Assembly: GCA_032353305.1 (NCBI GenBank)
Contig: JAUCNG010336623.1
Coordinates: 1-12,010, forward strand
Length of the DNA: 12,010 nucleotides
Reading direction: 5' to 3'
Source: Cephalothrix spiralis
Lineage: Eukaryota > Nemertea > Palaeonemertea > Archinemertea > Cephalotrichidae
The position numbers were made by a program, and so were the translations under genes. Positions 9,401 through 12,010 of this stretch are shown here, piece after piece. The notes beneath the pieces are model-generated. The model worked only from the letters and a program-made list of their open reading frames with translations, searched no databases and was not told the origin of the DNA. The stretch's first letter is position 1. Each line of letters begins with the position of its first letter.

Positions 9401-11845
9401 TAAAATGTCACTACTTACATTTCGAAGCCGGCCTTTTATGTAATAGTTTACTTGTTCAGACCACATTTTTGTCGCATACTGATTGGTAAACTTGAACGCC
9501 ATCATTTTATTCCACACCTATTTAAGTTAATAAGAATATAAAGTATTTAACATGTTGCGTTAGTTCCCATCGAAACGCGAAACGCAGAATCGGGGAAAGC
9601 GGAAACCAAAATTGCGGAATTGCATATTTTGACCGGATACAAACCGTTGAATTCTATAGCTGCAATATTTTGTTTTTCCTTGAAGTATTTTTGGTAAGTA
9701 ATTCTTATTTTAACCTTGATTATGGAGATTTTAACTTAAGCCTACCGCACACTAGTCCCCAGAATCACAAGAACGCAACAAAATCAAACATGTAATCCTA
9801 ACCAACACTTTTTCGCATTATCGCAGGAACGCCGATCCTTGTGTGCGGGGGGGGGGCATAACAGCTAGAACGCAAAAAAACATGTTTTATTTTGGTTGCA
9901 TTCTAGCGATTATGTCCCCACACACTAGGAATTTTGATGCGATCCTGCGGATCGGCGTTCTTGCGATTATGCGAATTAGTGTTGGTTAGGATTACATATT
10001 TGATTTTGTTGCGTTCTAAGCGTTCTTGCGATTCTGCGGACTAGTGTGCAGTAGGTCTTAAATAAACCATACACCCAGACTTTTTGCCGTAAAATAAGTG
10101 CGAACTATACACGGGACATTACGTTAGGTCATCATATTATACCGTACCGAAGGTCATCTACAGTCTACAATAAAGAAAATGAAACCATGGAAAATAAAAG
10201 CTCACCTTTAACTCGTTAGATTGGAAATTAGTCATCGAATAAATTTCATCATTTTTTTGTGCAAATACCCAAGTGTAGATGAATTTAGAAAAATTATTTT
10301 TTATTTTCTCCCAATTTCTTTTAACTTCGTCATCGGGCAACATAACATCATATAATCCAATTGTTAATGCAGCAACATTAAGAACAATATTGGTTGAAAC
10401 ACATTTGCTATGCCATGTGGATAATGGCCAACTTCCAGGTTCCAAAATCATAACCCATATCTCCCAGTAAATAACAAAGGCAGTTAAGATCGTTGGCTCC
10501 AGCTCGCTAAAATTAAAATAAAAAAATCTATGTAAATCATCAATAAAAAATTACATGTACCATTATAACATCATTTGTAAAAGAAAACCACACAATGCCC
10601 CTCCCAATGCCTGACTATTGGGTTAGGAATGTGCAGTGACAATTATATCATTATATCGCCTTACAGCCCTTTTGGGTAAGAGGTACTGTATGGCATGCCA
10701 TTTAACATGTGATTTGCCAGTGCCCAAGAACTGAAGTTGTGCGACAGAATAATTTGAACATTGACTTTTCATCGTTAGTTGCCGTTCTTGGCTGTGAACT
10801 GAGCAGTGTTGCCAGAATTGTGTACTCTTGTTTGGACGAGTTTTCATAACTCAGAACATTATACATCCGATTTAGACATTTACTTATTGTGTGCTATTTT
10901 TTCTTAATATCCTGGACTGATATCCCGTTATATTACTGATTTATATATTTGTGTTTGGTCAATAAACCATACTACTAGAACATTTATTTATAACTTTTTA
11001 ACTTTGATTCATATTGAGAAAGACAATTACATTCGAAAATTTTGTGAAAATCTTTTGATGTTTAATTGTTCTGAGTCTGTGGTTTTTGCTTTGATTACCC
11101 GAATATTATTCACATTCAAGATCACAAATTTGTTGAGATCTAGCTTATAACAGTTATTATACTATAGAAGATAAGGTGGCACTGATAAATTTCAATGCCA
11201 TTTTTTCCGAATCTGCGGGTCGGTGAAGCTATACATACCACAAGGTACAATTCGGCATTTCCCTCATGTTACTGTACATGGGCATTATCCCAATTTCAAT
11301 ATATCAGGTGGATAAAACGTAATTTTTGGAGATGAAAATTTTTTATGGCAGTTTTTTACAAAACGTTGACTGGATTAGGTTCTCCATCAGATGTCATAAA
11401 CTTAATAATGGCAATACATTTATATAGCCAAAACCCAGCCAGTGCATTGCTGAGATATCGGTGGTTCTAATGTCATAAATTCCGTCTTTTCTTGGCAAGT
11501 AATGTTTTTAGGCTATACAAATGTATTTCCAACAGATATAAACATGACGGTGTCCGTTTTTCGATTCGCGCATGCGCAGAGCAAAAAAAAAGAGCATACG
11601 CAGATCTCAAAATTTCAGATTGTTAGAATTTAATTTTCACTGTAGGTATTAACCCATAGGGAACGATTCCCGCTGGATGATTTCTTGGGCGAAGCCATCT
11701 TGACTTTTTGACATAATAGCACGCCGTAGCCCACATCATGTAACGTGTTTCATTAGACGAATCTTCAAAGATTTTAAAATACTTACTTTTTTCTGGGAAG
11801 CAAGTCTATTTTGCTCAAACAAAGCACCAAACACTCTTCAATTAC
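1..11845 (-). CDS. RNF213: RNF213-like giant AAA+ E3 ubiquitin ligase, partial gene: 12 exons of the N-terminal arm/linker
   Basis: Twelve minus-strand exons (59, 301, 99, 117, 163, 300, 677, 154, 218, 138, 159 and 455 nt in transcript order) are bounded by AG acceptors and GT donors and splice into one open frame of 946 codons plus 2 nt. Intron phases are 2,0,0,0,1,1,0,1,0,0,0, and every junction restores the frame. The product is helical and lacks signal peptide, zinc-finger or ATPase motifs. Four blocks look like RNF213 in the same order: DLASTTCGETDYDVAR (about residues 633-648), VRELQGSVEMSSLSQ (707-721), LDDVLRLTIP plus LRELQSKLMLV (744-780) and LLNNYTTPQIVILCREL (886-907). RNF213 family proteins are cytosolic, ring-shaped dynein-like AAA+ ubiquitin ligases that coat lipid droplets and intracellular microbes. 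This piece would be the N-terminal arm before the AAA+ core. The family call rests on remembered patterns, not a search. Start, AAA+ ring and E3 module lie outside the window. Confidence 0.78.
456..999 (-). other. intron between exons k and l, with a decayed TTAA-element relative
   Basis: A 544-base phase-0 intron. Most of it from about 604 to 905 resembles, in decayed form, the TTAA-flanked foldback elements seen at 7535 and 9736. The rest is AT-rich and featureless, with no reading frame worth calling. Confidence 0.8.
604..905. mobile_element. decayed copy of the TTAA-flanked foldback element
   Basis: It begins TTAAGCCTACCGCACACTA, identical over these 19 bases to the left end of the copy at 9736. 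It then carries the family words CGCACACTAGTCGCATCATC and, in opposite sense near 861-893, GATGCGATGGTGCGATTA. No clean right terminus is visible, and a TTAA at 678-681 might instead mark the end of a shorter fragment. The length of about 300 bp would match the intact copies. The right boundary is a guess. Confidence 0.45.
1000..1158 (-). CDS. RNF213: RNF213-like exon k (159 nt), DVLRL / LQSKLMLV block
   Basis: Fifty-three codons, phase 0 at both ends, from a T-rich TTTTGTTTTAG acceptor to a GTAATT donor. It reads SLDDVLRLTIPAVKGKKGE, then RDYSFSQLRELQSKLMLVAS, and ends KTKIEYFME (residues 743-795). RNF213 has a DVL-L-LP segment followed by YSF--L-DLQSKLMLV and then a V--F-EIF-- helix. The last residues here, EYFME, join LFDGMMRMG of the next exon to complete that helix. 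Confidence 0.88.
1159..2350 (-). other. intron between exons j and k
   Basis: A 1192-base phase-0 intron without a recognisable element. It has only scattered short open frames on both strands with no family resemblance. A short AT microsatellite near 1784-1796 runs into a perfect 9-bp-arm hairpin (arms ATATGTGAG at 1793-1801 and CTCACATAT at 1808-1816). Confidence 0.8.
2351..2488 (-). CDS. RNF213: RNF213-like exon j (138 nt), SVE-SSLSQ block
   Basis: Forty-six codons, phase 0 at both ends, between TTTGTTTACAG and GTAAGTAT. The text NGISDTWLQQVRELQGSVEM, followed by SSLSQLDLINKFGIYRVG (residues 697-742), matches the RNF213 pattern W---VKE--GSVE-SSL--A-AIN--GIY-VG. Exon borders and family similarity agree here, so the call is firm. 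Confidence 0.87.
2640..3145. repeat. degenerate short-period repeat built on CGTAAAC / CGTAAAAT
   Basis: The words CGTAAAC, CGTAAACCGTAAA, CGTAATCGTAAA and CGTAAAATGG recur dozens of times with irregular spacing. The two dense blocks are 2640-2905 and 3043-3145, separated by about 140 bases of ordinary sequence. The right end holds a perfect 15-bp-arm palindrome (3104-3118 and 3124-3138, loop TAAAC). The unit is too irregular for a plain satellite. It may be expanded slippage of an AT-rich hexamer or heptamer containing one CpG. Confidence 0.75.
3158..3329. mobile_element. pogo/Tigger-like miniature inverted-repeat element (MITE)
   Basis: The left end CAGTAGAACCCGCGATTACG (from 3160) is matched in inverted sense by the right end GACCGTAATTTCGCGTACTA, running on to CAG at 3326. 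Both ends are followed outward by TA, the target duplicated by Tc1/mariner and pogo-type transposons. CAGT-GAACC followed by a TAACGG-type sequence is typical of pogo/Tigger termini. About 170 bp, no coding capacity, ends mildly diverged. It looks like an old non-autonomous copy. Confidence 0.6.
3410..3627 (-). CDS. RNF213: RNF213-like exon i (218 nt), DLAS block
   Basis: Acceptor TTCTACTTGCAG and donor GTAAGTGG enclose two completing bases and 72 codons (residues 625-696). It starts GRGLNVFLDLASTTCGE, continues DYDVARISAVYEAVTGFEPL and ends DAYERNPNLPKQM. This is one of the most recognisable parts of the gene. RNF213 proteins carry a VFVDLASI-AGEND-DVDR segment, followed by a hydrophobic FHDAV-GY-PLLF stretch and a D--LP-KL end. 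The Gly-Glu-Thr here is not a Walker A motif and lies in the arm, not the ATPase. Confidence 0.88.
3628..4201 (-). other. intron between exons h and i, with tandem array
   Basis: A 574-base phase-1 intron. About a third is a 15-16 bp tandem array (3809-3993), which produces overlapping open frames on the plus strand with no biological meaning. The array is followed by a GC-rich GGGGCGCACCCCTTGGACCC stretch. Confidence 0.82.
3809..3993. repeat. tandem array of a 15-16 bp unit, TTCGACATTATGTCCA type
   Basis: Twelve adjacent units start with CGAC (one with CGCC) and have spacings of 15 or 16 bases: CGACATTATGTCCATT is the commonest form, with CTTT, TCATT or GGATT as the variable tail. The outer units are the most diverged (CGACTAAATGG, CGACTTGACG, CGCCGTTATTGG) and the middle ones nearly identical, the usual pattern of array homogenisation. 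No unique spacers separate the units, so this is a minisatellite and not a CRISPR array. Weak relatives occur near 8549-8604. Confidence 0.9.
4202..4355 (-). CDS. RNF213: RNF213-like exon h (154 nt)
   Basis: After a TTTCAATTTCAG acceptor the exon encodes 51 codons plus one base: ETKETCMLKDIKNSLLEVG, then CLTNMDKTKTECLKQLMK and SHKTVQWLRENIK (residues 573-623). The closing VQWLRENIK matches, as I recall, the V-WL-E-I helix that in RNF213 sits directly before the DLAS block. The next exon carries that block, so the order fits. The donor GTATTG is weaker than most in this gene, but the split codon G/AC (Asp) restores the frame. Confidence 0.82.
4356..5080 (-). other. intron between exons g and h
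   Basis: A 725-base phase-0 intron, mostly plain AT-rich sequence. A short imperfect direct repeat, AGGTGCTAAGCACTTA and AGGTGCTAGACACTATA, lies near 4640-4690. Plus-strand open frames here (for example 4413-4649) show no family resemblance. Confidence 0.8.
5081..5757 (-). CDS. RNF213: RNF213-like exon g (677 nt, largest visible exon)
   Basis: This is the longest internal exon: two completing bases plus 225 codons (residues 348-572) after a TTTCTTTTTCAG acceptor. It begins KLKGWDKVVTENVND, contains SPITMNQVKVTPAFISMTDN and the helical block IIRQSILFNRLWRYYGER, then GVYEKIWLPTYNEML and VKENISIKDLEDIF, and ends FDFEVT. The W-P---ML...ISIKDLEDIF pattern resembles an RNF213 segment in which a W-P helix precedes an ISL--VD--F helix. 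The donor is weak: ACG/GTTAGT at 5080, or GTTACG six bases earlier. Both are phase 0 and differ by two residues. If unspliced, the frame stops at 5045-5047 twelve codons later. Confidence 0.85.
5758..6691 (-). other. intron between exons f and g
   Basis: A 934-base phase-1 intron. It contains a small ATTGCTGATT/ATTGTAGATA microrepeat near 6335-6390 and an A/T-homopolymer insertion flanked by a 13-bp direct repeat (6426-6520). The rest is unremarkable AT-rich DNA without coding signals. Confidence 0.8.
6426..6520. repeat. short A-rich insertion between 13-bp direct repeats
   Basis: AAATTGACTGGGA occurs at 6426-6438 and again, identically, at 6508-6520. Between the copies lie about 20 ordinary bases, a run of T, then a long A-rich tract ending at the second copy. 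A 13-bp duplication next to an A-rich 3' end is what target-primed reverse transcription by a LINE leaves. The inserted piece is only about 70 bp, so it would be an extremely truncated retrotransposition product. Chance slippage in A/T runs would not readily explain the duplicated GACTGGGA. Confidence 0.5.
6692..6991 (-). CDS. RNF213: RNF213-like exon f (300 nt)
   Basis: Acceptor CATATTTCAG and donor GTAATA enclose two completing bases, 99 codons and one leading base. The protein (residues 248-346) is strongly helical and charged: KNQEIKTFLKEITKSR, later LLANAKIEFGCLQRVL, KHTLELRKGEIYFFEK and finally HNECAWFPK. It has the heptad-like look of the long helices in the RNF213 arm. The final G joins TA of the next exon as Val. 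In-frame stops in the surrounding intron confine the exon to this interval. Confidence 0.74.
7535..7867. mobile_element. TTAA-flanked foldback miniature element, copy 1
   Basis: The element starts TTAAGCCTACCGGAGCACAC and ends GTGTGCGGTAGGCTTTAA, so both ends carry TTAA and an inverted GCCTACCG. Inversion extends inward: ATCCTAACCAACACTAATTC on the left pairs with GAATTAGTGTTGGTTAGGA on the right, and GAACGCCGATCC with GGATCGGCGTCC. The centre (7661-7731) is a nearly perfect hairpin with arms of about 30 bases and a 10-base loop. No coding capacity. TTAA duplication is the hallmark of piggyBac-type insertion, although the GCCTACCG ends are not the CCC-type ends common in piggyBac. It is richer in CpG than its surroundings. 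Confidence 0.8.
7661..7731. repeat. central hairpin of foldback element copy 1
   Basis: GTGTGCGGGGCATAATCGCT, continuing to AACGCAAC (7661-7690), pairs with GTTGCGTTCTAGCGATTATG, continuing to CCCCCGCACAC (7701-7731). There is one extra C, and the loop is CAAAATTCTT. Its arms are better conserved than the outer inverted repeats of the same element. Confidence 0.85.
7998..8160 (-). CDS. RNF213: RNF213-like exon e (163 nt)
   Basis: The exon runs from a TTACTCTCAG acceptor to a GTAAGTAT donor and encodes 54 codons plus one base. It starts GFLVDNVYGLANINSF and ends with the pattern SKWLPSLIQMY (residues 193-246). The single A left over joins AT of the next exon to give Asn. A block of the type ES-WLP-LL--Y is, as I recall, present in the RNF213 arm, so this exon gives some family support beyond frame continuity. 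The open frame would continue a short way into the intron. Confidence 0.74.
8161..8662 (-). other. intron between exons d and e
   Basis: A 502-base phase-0 intron. Near 8549-8604 it carries diverged words related to the array at 3809-3993 (ATTCGACCAAATGTCCATTC, GTCCATTTGACAAAAT). Nothing else is recognisable. Confidence 0.78.
8663..8779 (-). CDS. RNF213: RNF213-like exon d (117 nt)
   Basis: Thirty-nine codons, phase 0 at both ends, from a TTTTTCTTCAG acceptor to a GTATGT donor. It reads IQPKDLIMSYCMGDF, then a helical stretch ending EMIKKENV (residues 154-192). The next exon begins GFLVDNVYGL, so the joined text runs smoothly across the junction. A 40-bp tandem duplication (8791-8870) begins 11 bases from the acceptor on the intron side, and on the transcribed strand it doubles the pyrimidine-rich tract. 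Confidence 0.68.
8791..8870. repeat. tandem duplication of 40 bp
   Basis: Two adjacent 40-base units each start CAATCAATAAAG and end TAATTGG. They differ by a few substitutions and one base gained and lost. The duplication lies beside the acceptor of exon d and on the transcribed strand is pyrimidine-rich, so it doubles potential branch-site and polypyrimidine sequence. Confidence 0.85.
8827..8910 (+). pseudogene. possible remnant of a non-LTR retrotransposon reverse transcriptase (motif A region)
   Basis: The plus-strand frame reads AINKGLKENKEVIGISLDIN, then NTFDWHD. Non-LTR (LINE-type) reverse transcriptases have a motif A of the form V--LDI--AFD-VWH, where the first Asp binds catalytic metal. 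Here LDI--TFD-WH is present, with Ala changed to Thr and one or two residues apparently missing between FD and WH. Downstream the frame stays open to 9039 but shows no motif B or catalytic DD box. The match is short and could be chance, so this is a tentative call for a fragment, antisense to the host gene. Confidence 0.33.
8995..9060 (+). repeat. possible tRNA-derived SINE fragment
   Basis: The stretch contains AGTTGGTTA at about 9011-9019, like a tRNA D-arm / box A core, and GGGTTCAAACC about 25 bases later, close to a box B (GGTTCRANNC). That spacing suits a tRNA promoter, but no acceptor stem or anticodon arm can be drawn, so it is not a functional tRNA gene. A SINE head or coincidence are both possible. 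Confidence 0.25.
9419..9517 (-). CDS. RNF213: RNF213-like exon c (99 nt)
   Basis: Exactly 33 codons, phase 0 at both ends, reading VWNKMMAFKFTNQYATKMW and then a basic tail ending GRLRN. The donor GTAAGTAG is strong. The acceptor TTAAATAG has a poor pyrimidine tract, so the upstream border is the less certain one. It covers residues 121-153 of the visible protein. The VW-M--F-F pattern with downstream aromatic and basic residues suits a helix of the RNF213 arm, but the exon is too short to be diagnostic. Confidence 0.65.
9518..10205 (-). other. intron between exons b and c, with foldback element
   Basis: A 688-base phase-0 intron, nearly half of it the second foldback element (9736-10061). 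The flanks are plain AT-rich sequence with no coding signal. Confidence 0.82.
9736..10061. mobile_element. TTAA-flanked foldback miniature element, copy 2
   Basis: It starts TTAAGCCTACCGCACACTAG and ends CTAGTGTGCAGTAGGTCTTAA, again with TTAA at both ends. Internal order matches copy 1: ATCCTAACCAACACT, GAACGCCGATCC, central hairpin, GGATCGGCGTTC, GAATTAGTGTTGGTTAGGAT, then GATTCTGCGGACTAGTGTG. The centre is more decayed than in copy 1: a run of ten G (9847-9856) and a longer A/T loop separate GCTAGAACGCAA from TTGCATTCTAGCGATTATG. Length 326 bp against 333 bp. No coding capacity, so it would need a transposase supplied from elsewhere. Confidence 0.8.
10206..10506 (-). CDS. RNF213: RNF213-like exon b (301 nt)
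   Basis: The exon lies between a TTTTAG acceptor with a T-rich tract and a GTGAGC donor. It carries one base completing the split Asn codon, then 100 codons starting ELEPTILTAFVIYWEIW and ending NFQSNELK. This covers residues 21-120 of the visible protein. The first half is hydrophobic and rich in Trp (VIYWEIWVMILEPGSW), the second half is charged and helical (DDEVKRNWEKIKNNF). The hydrophobic part looks like a buried helical pair rather than a membrane span, since RNF213 arms are soluble. Assignment to the gene depends on phase continuity on both sides. I see no strong family motif in this exon alone. Confidence 0.72.
10507..11786 (-). other. intron between exons a and b (longest visible)
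   Basis: A 1280-base phase-2 intron. It has no recognisable coding sequence. The minus-strand frame at 10623-10847 shows no family resemblance. Around 11160-11500 the composition is more even and could be an old, unnamed repeat, but I see no termini. Near 11567 lies a perfect CGCGCATGCGCA palindrome, followed after a run of A by AGCATACGCAG. Confidence 0.78.
11567..11578. promoter_or_regulatory. NRF-1-type palindromic site, CGCGCATGCGCA
   Basis: The 12-mer matches the NRF-1 consensus YGCGCAYGCGCR at every position, in an AT-rich intron where such CpG-rich sequence is rare. In animals NRF-1 sites usually lie in promoters. Nothing else here suggests a promoter, so function is uncertain and a transposon-borne or chance origin is possible. 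Confidence 0.3.
11787..11845 (-). CDS. RNF213: RNF213-like exon a (59 nt, first visible exon)
   Basis: On the minus strand the exon follows ATGTTTCAG and ends at a strong GTAAGT donor. It reads VIEECLVLCLSKIDLLPRK plus two bases (AA), which complete an Asn codon with the first base of the next exon. The short amphipathic helix fits the helical-repeat character of the arm. The exon is too short to recognise on its own. The evidence is good splice sites and the exact phase match downstream. The preceding exon must end in phase 0 and is not securely visible. Confidence 0.6.
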
Positions 11846-12010
11846 CTGAAACATATATGTATAAGATAAAATTATTCAAAGAGACCATTGTTACCACACC
11901 AGCAATCCACTTTAACTCCGCTGCTAATATTACCAAGAGTATAATGACACAAGAGTTAGAAGTTGATAAATCTACCCGCATGTTAGATGTATAGTTCAAT
12001 CTGACAGAGA
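11846..12010 (-). other. sequence upstream of exon a, probably intron
   Basis: The 165 bases before exon a carry its T-rich acceptor region. A minus-strand frame is open from the window edge to 11895 and could end at a GTAACA donor in phase 0, but it would leave an intron of only 49 bases, against 502 or more elsewhere in the gene. It is treated as intron, with the alternative given among the findings. Confidence 0.55.

Larger units (their letters stand above)
8780..9418 (-). other. intron between exons c and d
   Basis: A 639-base phase-0 intron. It contains a 40-bp tandem duplication (8791-8870), a possible reverse-transcriptase remnant on the plus strand (8827-8910) and a weakly tRNA-like stretch (about 8995-9060). 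The part from about 9100 to 9418 is plain AT-rich sequence. Confidence 0.78.

Noticed and set aside
10623-10847. 74-codon minus-strand frame in the longest intron
   Set aside because: No similarity to RNF213 or to a transposase is recognisable, and exons a and b already join across it in phase.

Overview
The window looks like animal nuclear DNA. It is AT-rich, coding sequence is split into short exons by introns of about 0.5-1.3 kb with GT...AG borders, and the introns are full of small mobile-element remnants and simple repeats. A marine invertebrate, most likely a mollusc (perhaps a bivalve), is a reasonable guess from the frequent TACATGTA-type words, the intron sizes and the miniature elements. 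That placement is inference.

One gene explains all the convincing coding sequence. Twelve exons on the minus strand, from 11845 down to 1, join without a single frame conflict into 2840 coding bases: 946 codons plus two bases. Neither a start nor a stop codon is reached, so the gene continues past both window ends. The protein resembles RNF213 (mysterin), the giant dynein-like AAA+ E3 ubiquitin ligase. The best anchors are a DLASTTCGE-DYDV-R block, an LRELQGSVE-SSLSQ-DLIN block, a DVLRLTIP...LRELQSKLMLV block and an LLNNYTTPQIVILCREL block, which occur in the same order in RNF213. As I remember the family, this is the helical N-terminal arm and linker before the AAA+ ring. No Walker A/B motif, RING or other zinc-finger exon lies in the window.

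Layout, in transcript order: exons at 11787-11845, 10206-10506, 9419-9517, 8663-8779, 7998-8160, 6692-6991, 5081-5757, 4202-4355, 3410-3627, 2351-2488, 1000-1158 and 1-455. The introns hold two related TTAA-flanked foldback elements (about 7535-7867 and 9736-10061) and a decayed relative near 604-905. They also hold a pogo/Tigger-like miniature element (3158-3329), a 15-16 bp tandem array built on TTCGACATTATG (3809-3993), a degenerate CGTAAA-rich repeat tract (2640-3145), a 40-bp tandem duplication beside a possible reverse-transcriptase remnant (8791-8910), and a small A-rich insertion between 13-bp direct repeats (6426-6520).

No second gene, RNA gene, CRISPR array or bacterial-type operon is visible. 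The noteworthy points are the complete exon model of a divergent RNF213-like arm and the foldback elements in its introns. I do not see a clearly new biological system here.
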